Assembly (NCBI GenBank): GCA_963681505.1
Contig: OY811975.1
Coordinates: forward strand, 10,614,230-10,678,229
DNA: 64,000 nt
Origin: Eunapius fragilis
Taxonomy: Eukaryota > Porifera > Demospongiae > Spongillida > Spongillidae
Direction of reading: 5' to 3'
The notes under the pieces were generated by a model, which was not told the DNA's origin, did no database searches, and saw nothing but the letters and a program-made list of their open reading frames with translations. The position numbers and the translations under genes are program-made. Below, in pieces: positions 23,181-35,189 of this stretch (positions within the stretch are counted from its first letter, which is position 1; every line of letters begins with the position of its first letter).

Positions 23181-24081
23181 GCAAAGGAGGGAACGGGGAA
23201 GGAAGGGAGGGAGCAGGGGCTGCTGACTAAATGCACTATGTAATGACCAGTAGGTATGGCCTTCGTTCTATGGGAAGTATGAGAGTTGTCGTGGTGATGC
23301 GGTATACTTATAATGTGAAGAGGGATAGTGATCATTGACTAAATGCACTACTACATGTACATGCATGCATGCGCACATACGGTACATCTTCTCCGACGAG
23401 TAAAGTAGTAGGCGTATACGTGAAGAGGGCGTGGTGAGTGCACTCGTGGCACGTTCTGGTTCTGAGACATCCATTACTCCATCCTCCGTTCAGTTATGAT
23501 TTCATCTCACTTTTGCATGATTTTGGCCAAAAATTGAACACTTGAAAATTACAATATAATTGTACGCTAGCGCACAGTCCAATATTTAGAACACGCAGGT
23601 ACACATAAAATTTATGACGGAATGAAAATGAATAAATAGACTGCGAGGCAAAATAATCGTGTTCTAAGTATTTGATAATTGAGAATTTGAAATGGCCGAA
23701 ATATACACGGACCTTTGTGGACGCTCTCGAGCAGGCGCATCTTTTCATCCATTTTAATCAATCGGTACCTACTTTGATCCTCAGCTCGAGCTCGCATAGA
23801 CGACAACGCTTCAGTCTCACGCTTCTTCCGCCTGTTCGTCTTAAACAGATTACCGTCATGAGTGGCTAAGTCTTCGCATTTCTTGCGATATGCCCTTTTT
23901 GCCTCCTTATCTTTAGATTCTTCTACCCTCCGCAAAGCCAAGTTCGGTGCTTATCGTCTTAGCTCTCAAGGAAACGAACCATATCGTTGTATTCTTCACC
24001 ATCCATCTGACAGCTGCTGTGCTTTGTGTGAGGTAAACAATAACTGTTCACGTGGTTATGTTTAACACATTGTTTGGATTG

Positions 24082-24103
24082 GGGGGGGGGGGGGGGGGGG
24101 GGC
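24082..24103. repeat. Poly-G tract
   Basis: About 21 consecutive G. Similar C/G homopolymers occur at 13966, 35090, 51895, 52085, 52515, 56425, 59899 and 61797. Confidence 0.95.
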
Positions 24104-24373
24104 TATTTCAAGGTGGGATAATCTATCCCGGAATAATCTAGCCCAGGAGGATAAATTATTCCGGAATAGACTATCCGGGGGGATGAAATTATAGGGGGAT
24201 AAACAATTCCGTGACACCGGCACACTTAACTTACAAGATAGAACAATTCTGCCGCTGCGAGGTTTGCTATTACTATACATCACTGCACAGCAGTTCACAA
24301 TGAAAAATGTGCACGTATCCGATTTTGTGCATGCGTGATTAAACTTTTGTTTTGTTTTTTGTAAGTTTGGAGT

Positions 24374-26140
24374 AGAGGATTTGTTCTCACTGTCAGCAGA
24401 GCGTGTCTAAAGCAACTTACGATACACATTTGGTTCCCGGGGTGTGTTCAAGGACAGAAGTGTTTGACTGCGAGTCAACAGAAATTAACTGATGAAACAG
24501 CTGTAGAAGAGATGGATTTTGACATACAAGCCACTGATGATTCAGCTTGTACAGTCCATATACACCCCGTGGATAAAAATGCATTATCCACAGTGTGAGA
24601 TTGTAACTCAGCCTATGATAGCACTTGCAGCTTGCTGGTATTGTTTTCCGGCAACAACAGTAAATAGGTACATGTTGATGGCTCTGACAGCGTTTGCAGC
24701 AAACATAAATACAGCTCGTTATTGGTCAGCATATCAGAACAATGCAAGTAATTAAATATTCCATGAATGTTAAAATTTGTCCAATTAAGTTGATGTATAC
24801 AAACTTTCGTAAACCATCCTGAAAGGCTAATATTGAGTGTCCTGGTTCTCACTTAATGTTGCTGTGGTGGGTGTTTCATAGGTGAAATGAATAGCCAGTA
24901 CATTTATGTATAACTGACTCATCTGCGCAATATACATGTATCAAGTAAACTACACCATTTTATTCCACTACCTAGCAGCATGTCACCTACATTGTCAGAG
25001 AAGCCAGCCAGAGCGGAAGTATTGTTGTCCACAGCTACGGGTGTTGATGTAACATCTGGAGGAAACATCAGCATGGTAAGGCAATCCCTAGCATGTGTGA
25101 TGCAAGAGCAGGCTCAAGACCTGTTTAGTACTATTATTCCACATCCCACTATATACAAACCCCATTCACCCTTCATCATGAGTTCCTCGTATTGTGTGGT
25201 GATATATTGAGGGGTGTTCAAACACAGTCCTAGCGCGGTGAACGATCTGCTACATGCATACATGTAAATGAATGTATAGCTGGATCAAAACGTGTAAAGA
25301 AACAATGGAGTCAGTATGTCAAATCCAATTGGGATGATCCACTTTCAAACTCATCTCTTAGCATAACAGTTCTGACATACCATGTCTGCTGTTGTTAGCC
25401 AAGGGAATAGGTCCCCCATGTATATCTGCTTGATCAGAAGTACATATGTTATCTGCTCAAGGCAGGGGTGTCATGAATCCCTACACTCACTCATTGTTGC
25501 CTACCTTTGGCCACATATATATACATGCACAAGACAGTCATTGGCTCACCCACATATTTAGACAACTATACACATGCTTTAGCTCATTATAAAACCCAGG
25601 CTATTTTATTCTACCTCACGAGTACACTGGTCATAAAATAAAATCTGAATGCCAAACAGTGCACATACACAGAATATAGCACACATGAATATGGGCTGTA
25701 TTATAGCCTCGTTTGACATCACATTGCACTATGACATATCTTATTCAGCACATGCATACTGACCAAAACGACATGTCGGCAATGTGTATACCCTCCACAC
25801 CCTCCCCACTTGTGACAATCATTGTTCACATTGTAACAGCATTATATTTTGTTTTCAGCTACACCAACCAACCTGTAAACTTTATAGTTGATGTGACAAC
25901 AACAACAAAACGATTATTATTCCTCGAAAATATATATACGGACTGTTGCCCAACATCACCTATCATCCTGTATGTCATCTATTGTTATTGGAAACACTGT
26001 ATTGGGAAGGTCACTACTTTCACCCTTACTTCTATCCTTGTGTATGATGTTTTATATAAATATGGCCCTGAGCTCTTCATATCAATTCCATTTCAATCTG
26101 AAATGTCACTAGTGCATTTATTGAAGCACAGATTTTAGGA
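24374..26140 (+). other. Candidate exons of an unrecognised plus-strand gene inside the outer transposon
   Basis: Three exon-like stretches: an open frame about 24374-24599 (QQKLTDETAVEEMDFDIQAT region); 24979-25076 with acceptor CCTAGCAG and donor CATG|GTAAGG (EKPARAEVLLSTATGVDVTS); and 25859-26138 after acceptor TTTTGTTTTCAG, ending in a stop. Phases were not shown to join and no domain is recognised. The rest is AT-rich. Confidence 0.25.
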
Positions 26141-26892
26141 GCATTGCTCTCCGAACATGCAGTGCTAAGCCAAGCAATTGATTTTTATTTGCATTTATTT
26201 TGCACACTGCTGCATGCCCTGATCTAGTGCATACTTTGTCAGCCAACCATTCGCGCTTCTTTTCGAGTCTTGGTAACTGAGTTTTTATTGCTATTTAATG
26301 CCCTTTCAAGCAACATGCAATACACCTGCCTTGTATCATCTCTTGGTTCAAAGAGACAAAACCTGAGTAACATCAGAGTGCTCAGTAATTTACTCACTTA
26401 TTTCATCACATTACTTGCTATAGTATACAGTATTACATGCATGGACTCACCGTTTAATCAGTCTTTGACTTCTTATTGTTTAGCACTTGGGAAGCAGTGT
26501 TTAGATCAGACCATGCTGAATATCCTTTTAACTGCTCTTCTTGCTTCAGCATGAACAAGATAGCGTTTGTTGCAAATTAAAATGACGATATTTTGTGATC
26601 GTTACCTTGGCTACCAGGGTGGGACGAGTATGCTCCTCGTGTTAATCAAATTCGCCCTTGTTAGTCCCTGCATGCACCATAGCGACGAGAGTGTTAGTCC
26701 GTACATGCGTGCATATGGACTTGCCAAAGCAAGTAACTAAGAGGGTAGTACTATGGTCCTATCCTTGAACAGAATTGGGGGCCCTCCCTCGTGGCATGGA
26801 CGAATTGGACGCCATGCTGCTCAATGGCTGAGTGAGTGAATGAAGACTATGAATAAGAATGAGATGCCATTATCACATAACAGAAATATATA

Positions 26893-27112
26893 TACCGTAA
26901 AGTCCCGCATATAATACCCCCCTCCGTTCCCATCGAAAAATGTTTTTTAAACGCTCGTATCTCCGGTAACCATCAGCGCTGGGCTAAAACAATTATAGAC
27001 AACCCTTTTTATCTCGAAAAACGAAATGGCTTAGTCCCTGCTCTTGTGGTTACGGAGACGCGCGTATTTTTTTCGATGGGGGCGGGGGTATTATATGCGG
27101 GACTTTACGGTA
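26893..27112. mobile_element. MITE family B, compact copy in right arm of outer transposon
   Basis: 220 bp, ends TACCGTAAAGTCCCGCATAT and complement. Same position in the arm as 13147-14065, so it was present before the arms became (or were homogenised as) inverted copies. Confidence 0.9.
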
Positions 27113-29485
27113 TATGTATAATTATAGTATAATATTTTGATTGATCTCCGTTTAAGCACTATATCTGTTCTGTTGCCAAATGATGATATTTCCTTGGCTA
27201 TACCAGGGTGGGACGAGTATGCTCCTCCTGTTAATCTATTTCGCCCCATAGCACGAGAGTGGCATGCACCATAGCGACGAGAGTCTTAGTCTGTGCATGC
27301 ACCATAGCGACGAGAGGGTTAGACGTCCGTGCACGCGCGCGCGCGCGTCCATACTAGTGCGTGCGTGCATATGGACTTGCCAAAGAAAGTATAACTAAGA
27401 GGGGAGTACTAAGGTCCTATCCTTGAACTGATTTGAGGGCCCCTCCCTCGTGGAATGGACGGATTGGATTATGCAGAGGAGGGTCCCATACCCAAAGGTA
27501 AGAGGATCCAGTTCCATTCCAATTTTTGCGATGATGAAAATTTGACAAATTGAAATGAGGCAGCATGCGTTAAAATATAAGTATGCAATTATCCAATTAT
27601 TTTACACAATAGGAAATTGAACGCGCGACGGAAAAATCAATGATGCACGATGCTAAAATTGAGAAAATTGCATAAATTTGGTCAAAAACTAAAATTTTCA
27701 ATTATTAAAAAATTTAGAAAATTGAAGAAAATTGCGTGAAAATTGGAAAAATTGATCGAAAATGTAAATTTTAATATAATCGAAGAATTGGAAAATTGAA
27801 TGGCACTTTTATCCACGGTCCGTGTACTTTTCCACAATTTAATTTCTCCTATTTCTATTTATACAAGTAGGGCCATTTGGGCTCGATTGGCAATGTTTCA
27901 CGTGATCGAATTCAATTTGTGGCCTAAATCTAGTGCGTAGCAAAGTATTGAAAAATGAAAAATGAAGTATCGTCGTCTTTATCAATATAATGAACAGTGC
28001 TCCATCTGCAACGGAAGAATGGTATGGAAGCGGTGCCGACCTGTCTCCAATGACAGGAATCGACCCCTCTGCACGGAACGCGTTTGTATATAATTTTATA
28101 AGTTGCATTGTTGCGTACTTTCTGTACTGATAGCGGTGTGTACCCGATGCTTCAAACAGTAGAATGTGTGTGTGTTTTTCTCTAGTCTTTAGCTACCTAA
28201 AATATTATATTCAATCGCCGTTCAGCGTCCTGTTTAATGGCATAGTACGAAAGCGTGTGCATACGTGATACTGTAGACAAATGTGACAGTTTAGCCTATG
28301 AACCTTTAATATGACCTTACGGAAACCTTTCTCATCGCTCTCCCACCCTCTCCCCCTGCCTTTCTATATGTACAACAACAGCACTGACAATTCTAAGATT
28401 CAAATGCTGTATCTTCGTGCCATGGTAACTAATAAGAACAATATGAAGAAGGTGGAAGGTGTGACACTGTAGATAATTATCTTTTCATGGGGTGAGAAAG
28501 CTGCATTTCATTAGTACATGGTGCAAAGGATGATCTAGATTGTTGGTTGCCAACTGTTACTGATGTTATGTAATTACATGTATCCATATTGCTTACTACA
28601 GTGTATATGTTGCATTCAACATGCATGTACAGCTCTCTTAATGTTTTAAATAAATAAATAAATAAATATATATATATAGGCATTTCATTTAAAGAAATTG
28701 ACCCCTCAGCATGGAACATGTACACCTTGTGGACGTGTATGTGTGTGTAAATTAATAGTATATCTCTTTTATTCTACGCCTAGTTAAAAACTCAATCCTC
28801 AGCCCCCTGTTTATAGGCATAGGAATTTAAACATGTGCAGTGTGATGACTACTATACATGTAGTTGTACTGTTTTCCATAGAAAAGTGTAACAAGTTTAG
28901 CTATATCTTATGGAACTCTTCCCTTCCTTCCTCCTTGTTCTACCTCTCCTCACCCTCTTCTCCTCTGTCTCTCCCTCTCCCCTCCCTTTTTTCCCACCCT
29001 CTCCTTCCTCTCTACCTCACCCGCCTCTCCCCATTGCCCTCAGTTGCTCCCTCGTTGCCCTCCCCTCCTTCATCCCCCCATCCCTCATTCCTTGTCTGAG
29101 GAGGGAGAAATAGAGGGTAGAGCAAGGAGAGAGGGATGGAGGGAGGAAGGAGGGACAGAGGGGGAAGATCTACTCATCCCTGCCTTACCAATGTCATTTC
29201 TTGCTGTTGTCATTTCTTGTATATGTGATGTGTGAGTGTGTGTAGTGAAGATTAATAGTGTGTGTTCCTTTATAGTCTTTACCTACCTAAAACAAAACAA
29301 GAATACATTCAATCCTCAGTGTCCCGCTTATGTATGTACATATGTGATGCAACCATTATACAGTTGTACTGCCCTTACAGAAACCTACCTCTTTCCCCCC
29401 CTCCCTTGTTTCTCTCCCTGTACGTTCATAATTACATACATATATATGCATACGTCCATACATAAACATACGCATACACACATGC

Positions 29486-29562
29486 ATAAATGCATACATA
29501 CATACATACATACATACATACATACATACATACATACATACATACATACATACATACATACA

Positions 29563-29594
<32 letters not shown>

Positions 29595-29640
29595 CACACA
29601 TATACATACATATACACACATATACATACATACACATACA
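29486..29640. repeat. CATA microsatellite
   Basis: (CATA)n of about 100 bp running into ATACACAC variants; both strands are open only because of the 4-bp period. Confidence 0.97.
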
Positions 29641-29862
29641 TCCACATACATCCATGCATACCTACATGCATACATCATACATACACGTAATAGCTGTATG
29701 TAAGTGCCATTTTTGCTAAATATTGCAAATAATAATATTAAATAATTTTTATTGTTGTATATTATAGGAATACAAGAAAACCTATTTAGTCTACAATGCA
29801 CACCAAACACTCCAAATGTAAAGGCAAAAGGATCACTGTTGCATTTGCTCTAACCAGGTTCA

Positions 29863-29918
29863 CACACACACACACACACACAACACACACACACACACAC
29901 ACAACATACACACACAGT
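29863..29918. repeat. CA microsatellite
   Basis: (CA)n with two AACA breaks. Confidence 0.95.
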
Positions 29919-30010
29919 AGTAAACTGTCCACCTTACGAATGATATTGTTGTACAGATTGTTCTGAATGCTCTATAGAGCCACATGCTTCCCATCGTTAT
30001 ATGTAATGGT

Positions 30011-30058
<48 letters not shown>
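30011..30058. repeat. GT microsatellite
   Basis: Perfect (GT)n, about 23 units. Confidence 0.97.
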
Positions 30059-30059
<1 letters not shown>

Positions 30060-30099
30060 TTACTTATGCAGCTGTTACGCTTTTTTTTTTAGTTTGCAA

Positions 30100-31690
30100 T
30101 TAGACATTAACGTTGAGTGGTTTGGAAAATACAAATTGGCCTGAGTGGCCTGAACGGCCCTGAAGTAGAGAGTTGCACCTGCTTCAAACAGGACAACATC
30201 GATGACTATAGGTATCAATGGCACAGCTGTATATACGATACAGCTATCCCCATAACTGTTCGGCTACGCGCATATAAATGCCCAACTAACCACGTGAAGT
30301 ACCTTATGTACTGTATAGTTGCATTGGACCTTCTCTACACTATTGATACGTTTTTGTCTTTCTGCTCCAAAGGGAGATAATTTGTACATGCATGTGGATT
30401 CTTTATGTACTGAACAATTATATATATTTCAAGCAAAGTCGCAACAAGTAAACTAGTGGTACATACCTTCCCACTTCCCAGATCACATGCCATGACGATT
30501 TGTGTCACCTGTGCACACCAACTTTTAATAATAGTACATGATAGACTTTACACTTGCACACTGCTACAGCAATCACACAAGGCTAGGCAAGGGGCTCAAC
30601 CTGGAGATGAGCCCACATCTCCTTATGGGAAAACCTCTAGCAGGAAAAAAAACCCACCAAACATGTTGGAGAAAAAACCTCTACCTAGCATTGCCCAGCC
30701 ACATACAACTTAGAACATATTCAACATAGAGTCCAACAGCTTCCACCATCTCTGTGCCCAGGGATCATCTGCTCTTAATCATTAATCAGTGCTACCATTT
30801 GGCACTGATTAATGACCAACCAAATAAAATAGAATTACTGCTGCCTACAAGTGTTGTGCATGCACAAACGCTTCGACTGAGCAACTGCCTCCAGCTGCTG
30901 CTTTTACCTGGTGTAGTAACTGGTTAACAATAGAACATGCAAGGGAGCATGCGCAGTGAGATGGCAGAATCCGGTAGAACCAGTTTGGGGCATTCTTAAG
31001 GCCTAAATTGAAGTAAAGAGTCAGTCTAGACTGGAGAACAATACCTGTCATTGAACTACGTATGGTGTGCTTATTGTTGTACATTGTGTGCGTTGTATTG
31101 GTGTTGCTGCCTAAGTCATTATAGTGTGTACCAATTGACCTGTCAGTATAAGTGGTAGGTACTACACCTGGGCTGCCAGCTGCCACTTAAAGCTGGCCCT
31201 GCCAATAACCAAGCACAACCCCACCATTTTACATGTACCATCCCCGGTCGATATCATGAGTACCAGCCCTATTTAGGTGGAAGCTCATTTTGTGTCTAAT
31301 TCAATACTTTCAAACTGCAGGTCCCTAAGCGTGGAAAACTATTTTCAACAACACATAAAATTTTAATTTGTTTTCCAGTTTTGTTTTTTTCCTTGTGATA
31401 AAGACTTCATCCTGACCCTTCCTGCATGTACACGCATAAAAACTTAGGGTACTGGTTTAAAGTAGATAAATTTGGAAATGAAGTACTGATGTTAACCAGT
31501 TAGTCCATTTCATACGAAAGGGGTGTATTAGACTGTAGGTATGCATGCATATGTACACACGCACATACACACATCACACATACATACATCATGTGCACAG
31601 CATGCATGCCTTCATAATATCTCGTGTGCCTTGACAGAAAATACTTACATACTAAAAATTTCATCACATTAGAGAGCTGTACATGTTGCA
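30100..31690. other. Transposon 2 interior, no gene recognised
   Basis: Short open frames only. A 13-bp-arm hairpin (ATTAATCAGTGC...GCACTGATTAAT) lies at about 30783-30813. Confidence 0.4.
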
Positions 31691-32128
31691 TGCAAGAAAT
31701 GACATTATTAAGCAGTAATTTGAAGCCCAGAGACAGATCATCCTTTGCACCATGTACTAATGAAGTGCAGTTTTCTCACCCCATGAAAAGATACTATGTG
31801 ATGTGTCACACCTTCCACCTCTCTCATATTGTTCTTATTAGTTACCATGGCAACCTGATAAGGTGCTCTGACCTTGTGCAACCATCTTAGAATTGTCAGT
31901 GCTGTTGTTGTTCACACTTTAGATATAGAAAGGCAGGGGTAGGTAGGGAGAGGGAGAGGGAGGGAGGGTGAGGAGGAAGGGTTCCATAAGGTCATAATTA
32001 AGGTGATTTATAATCTATGTCTAAACTGTCACATTTGATCACATTTCGTATGCCATTAAACAGGACGCTGGCTGGCGATTGAGGTATAGCTACGTAAAAA
32101 CTTGAGACACACTATTAATCTTCGTCAA

Positions 32129-32136
32129 CACACACA

Positions 32137-32192
<56 letters not shown>
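32129..32192. repeat. CA microsatellite in transposon 2 right arm
   Basis: (CA)n; absent from the left arm, so an arm-specific expansion. Confidence 0.95.
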
Positions 32193-32862
32193 TATACTGT
32201 TTGTAGTATCGGGTACACAACACACGATACAGAACGCAACAACTTATAAATAGGTACACACGCCTTCAGAGCGTACGTGTTCCGTGCAGAGGGATCGATT
32301 CCGGTCATTGGAGACAGGTCGGCACCGCTTCCATACCATTATTCCTTTGCAGATGGAACATTGTTCATTATATTGATAAAGACGACGATAATTCATTTTC
32401 TATTTTCCAATACTTTGCGATGCGCTGAATTTAGGCCACAAATTGAATTCGATCACGTGCAACATTGACATTCGAGCCCAAAAGGTCCTCCATGTATAAA
32501 TTGAAAGACGAGAAATTAAATTGTGGAAAAGTACACGGACCATCCACGGACCATTCGCCTCAATTTCGATGGCAGCTTGGATTGGAAAGTCGAGAATTTG
32601 AACGATTGCGTAAAATTGGTTCAATTATTGGTTTTGTCAAATTTAAAATCGAACATTTGAAATTATGGTATGGAATCGAAGTGTGTCCGGAACGGAATCG
32701 GGCTTTCTAATAACTACGAAGCCACACCTATATCCCGGTTGTCCTTCTATAGCCTAGCTGCATCATAGATATGATAGTATATCTATGGCTGCATATATAC
32801 TGGCTCCGCGACGGAGACTATACGCGAGTGAGAAACTATACAGAGCCTGAATTATTCTTCAT

Positions 32863-32895
<33 letters not shown>

Positions 32896-32912
32896 ACACA
32901 CACACATGCACA
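32863..32912. repeat. CA microsatellite
   Basis: (CA)n with TA and TG interruptions. Confidence 0.95.
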
Positions 32913-33190
32913 CACTCTCCAATTGCGCGGTACATGCTTGGATCTCGAATAGTGTGTCGTGAATACGATTAACAACTGGACACCGATCGACCCGCGGCAT
33001 CTATTTAAATTTAGCAAGCGCGCCTCTATGAATATTCCGACGGTGAATATATCAGTAGTGAAACTGCATACGCTTAGAAAGCTAAGACAGCAAACAAAAT
33101 GCATACTCGTTACCCTTGGCCTCATTCAATCGGACATACATATACAGTTTATACTTCGTACCATGTCCTTCTGAACCAGAATACATATAT

Positions 33191-33396
33191 ACAAGTGATA
33201 AAAACATTCTCTATGCGAGAAGGTTGGTGGTATATAGGAATCAAAGGCGGTGATGGTGTAAAAAGCAAGGGAACAAGGCTTCTGATTGAAAAGGAAAAAT
33301 GAAATAGACCTATATTAGCAGCATGTGGTATGTTTAACTGTGTGTGCTAATATAGGTCTATTTCATTTTTCCTTTTCAATCAGAAGCCTTGTTCCC
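33191..33396. mobile_element. Hairpin MITE family A, right arm truncated
   Basis: Starts ACAAGTGATAAAAACATTCT; the right arm stops at GCCTTGTTCCC instead of reaching the end. A copy of precisely the missing arm type (with the same GCTAATATAGGTCTATTTCA core) is at 46393. Confidence 0.85.
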
Positions 33397-33653
33397 TGTG
33401 CATTAATCTTTGTTGTGTAGGAATAATGCACAGTGGGTGTGGTCAGAAAAATTTGTGTGTGCGCAAAGCGCACCTCCTAAAATCTGGGTACGCGCCTGTG
33501 GGAGATAAAATGGCAGGAATATTTGTACGTTTCTTGTGACTCCTGTCAATAATATAATTTCCTCTCATTCCATCACTTAATCATTCCTCTTCCTTCCCTC
33601 CTCCCCCTCCCATCTCTTTCCCCTTCCCTCTCCTTCCCTCTCTCCTTTTATAG

Positions 33654-33881
33654 GTCCATAAAATTCTTACCCACTATGTCAATGACCTTGAAGCTCCTGT
33701 GCCAGACACTGTATTGAAAGATGTAGTGATGATGGATGGCAGCCACAGGAACTCAGATATGTTGGAGGTTGACCTTGAACACATGTACCCTGTCACCCTT
33801 CCCACCTCCCCAGTGGATGTTGATTTTCGGGAGATCACCCTGCCTTCAAATTTGAAAGCAGACTTCCTCACAAAGATATAA
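33654..33881 (+). pseudogene. Isolated duplicate of the last DIL exon
   Basis: Acceptor CTCTCCTTTTATAG, then VHKILTHYVNDLEAPVPD, MYPVTLPTSPVDVDF and LKADFLTKI, stop TAA. It is open for all 75 codons and parallels 8920-9147. Upstream there is no other DIL exon, only a truncated MITE, so it is either an orphan exon or a terminal exon of a gene rearranged elsewhere. The flank to about 34450 is duplicated too. Confidence 0.8.
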
Positions 33882-35189
33882 ATGTGTCTGTTTAGATATG
33901 TAATAGCTTTAGGGACGTGTTGTGTTTTAAACTAAATTGGTTTTCAATTGTCTAATTTAGTAATTTCAGATTTTCTATTTTGTAGTGCCAGTAAACTGTG
34001 AGGGTGATGATGTTATCCATGTGTGAAACTGTTTTCATGTATATATAAATTCCTTGAACATGTACCTAAAAATGCACTGAGGTTAAATCTTCCTTCCAAG
34101 TAATATTAGAACTGGGTGACATCATATGGAGTTTGCCACTCCTTCTCTTCCCCCTCCAACCTTCTCCTTCCTCTCATACCATCTCCACCCTCACACAATC
34201 TCCACCCTCACACTGTTTCTCCCTCCCTCACCTTCTCCTCTTCTCTCACCTTCACCCTCCTAGAGGCCAATCTAGAGGTCTCTGACCATGTTATAATTCA
34301 ATGTGGCCACTGTTGGCATGATTCCTCTTCCCCAGACCCAGACATGTGAAAAGCGGGGTGCTAATGTTCCCACAGAGCAAGCTGGTTCATGCTTACAGGT
34401 TCTGCTCCATAGGGGGTATGAGGAATAGCTATGTACACACATAGGGGTGGGCACAGAACCTTCCTTTCCACCCCCGTATCCCCCACCCCCACATCCTCCT
34501 CCCCATCCCCATCAGAAATTGTAGGTAAAGACACTATACTGCTCCCCTATAATATTTAGAGAATGGAGTCAGGTGATAAAAGATGGAACATACGATGCAA
34601 AAGGGCGTCCATAATACTTGCATGTGACATTTTTCTAGTGCCCTTTGGATGTCTTGGAAGTGCAGTCGGGGAAGTGTGCCCTTGTGTGGACTGCTACTCA
34701 GGGAGATAGGGGAAAGGGCAAACATTGCTCCCTCACACACCGTCATTCCACACGCATCATTGCCGCAACCTGAGGCTTCTCTTCAGTCCCATAGCTCACC
34801 CGTCAGTGGCAACCTCTGAGGCAATGATTCCTTGTGCTTCGGGCTGCACTTCATGCGTAGGATCCAAGGAGGGCTGCATCCCATCTTGAATTTCACACCA
34901 CCGGACTGTCCAGTTGTCATGCCTCCATCAATATGGCACTCCCACCTGTCTCTCCATACTAGTGGAAAATTTAGTGGAGCAGTCTCAGTCACATGGTTAC
35001 ATGGTTTACAGGAACAGGATCTTTTTATCTGCTCTCTCTGTCACCAATTAGTGTCAAACACCACAGATCATCATCACACCCTTAAGGGGGGGGGGGGGGG
35101 GTCAATATTCCAGTCACACATTCTGCAGCCACCTCTCAAGTTGCTCCTCCCAGTGTTTCCAATCAGAGCCTTCCATGGTATGAAGAGGT

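Larger units (their letters stand above)
18186..23712. mobile_element. Nested GTCCGTG-family transposon 1 (5.5 kb)
   Basis: Ends GTCCGTGTATATTTCGGCCA and its complement; exact target duplication CTTTGTGG (18178-18185, 23713-23720). Inverted arms about 530 bp (18186-18720 against 23180-23712). The left side contains an internal direct duplication (18465-18990 and 19320-19620), a homopyrimidine block, a RING pseudogene and a retroelement-like ORF. No transposase recognised. Confidence 0.9.
17941..23941 (-). pseudogene. H2C2 zinc-binding integrase-type gene interrupted by a 5.5-kb transposon
   Basis: Minus strand. The 5' coding part (23941 down to 23713) is Lys/Arg/Glu-rich and ends in the codons for MRLLESVHK; the 3' part resumes at 18185 with DPAGGHFGVYK, donor AAAAC|GTAAGC at 18144, a 112-nt intron, then exon 18031-17941 with VAERYYWKGMTKDVAEYC. 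The ...H-x-DP-x-GGH-x-G-x-x-KT...YYW-x-GM..DV pattern is the H2C2 domain in front of retrovirus-like integrase cores (as in GIN1/KRBA2-type genes). The second Cys pair is imperfect (CKEF) and a stop follows, or a weak donor (AAA|GTAATA). The element 18186-23712 sits inside the HKDP codons with an 8-bp duplication. No integrase core seen. I do not reconstruct the product. Confidence 0.7.
27818..32540. mobile_element. Nested GTCCGTG-family transposon 2 (4.7 kb)
   Basis: Ends GTCCGTGTACTTTTCCACAA and complement; target duplications TATCCACG (27810-27817) and CATCCACG (32541-32548), one mismatch. Arms about 700 bp (27818-28560 against 31690-32540), sharing GGAGACAGGTCGGCACCGCT-type blocks. The interior holds diverged direct subrepeats (about 28140-28400, 28740-29000, 29230-29410) and microsatellites; no protein recognised. 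It is inserted almost exactly at the right tip of the outer transposon. Confidence 0.88.
12431..32551. mobile_element. Outer composite transposon with long terminal inverted repeats
   Basis: Left end GTCCGTGGATAAAAGTGCCA at 12431; right end is its complement, split by a nested element: ...TGGCACTTTTATCCACG up to 27817 and GAC at 32549-32551. Flanks CATTCGAG (12423-12430) and CATTCGCC (32552-32559) fit an 8-bp target duplication with two changes. Arms of about 1.2 kb (12431 to about 16085 with insertions; about 26565-27817) are inverted copies, including GATGGAGGGGCCCTCAAATC-type blocks and a shared MITE. After removing nested elements about 8-10 kb remain. The interior holds the interrupted integrase-type gene (minus) and low-confidence exons (plus). 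Confidence 0.75.

Noticed and set aside
25713..26138. 141-codon membrane-like ORF
   Set aside because: Hydrophobic character may come from AT-rich codons. An acceptor lies within it, but no consistent gene model; kept only as a low-confidence exon candidate.
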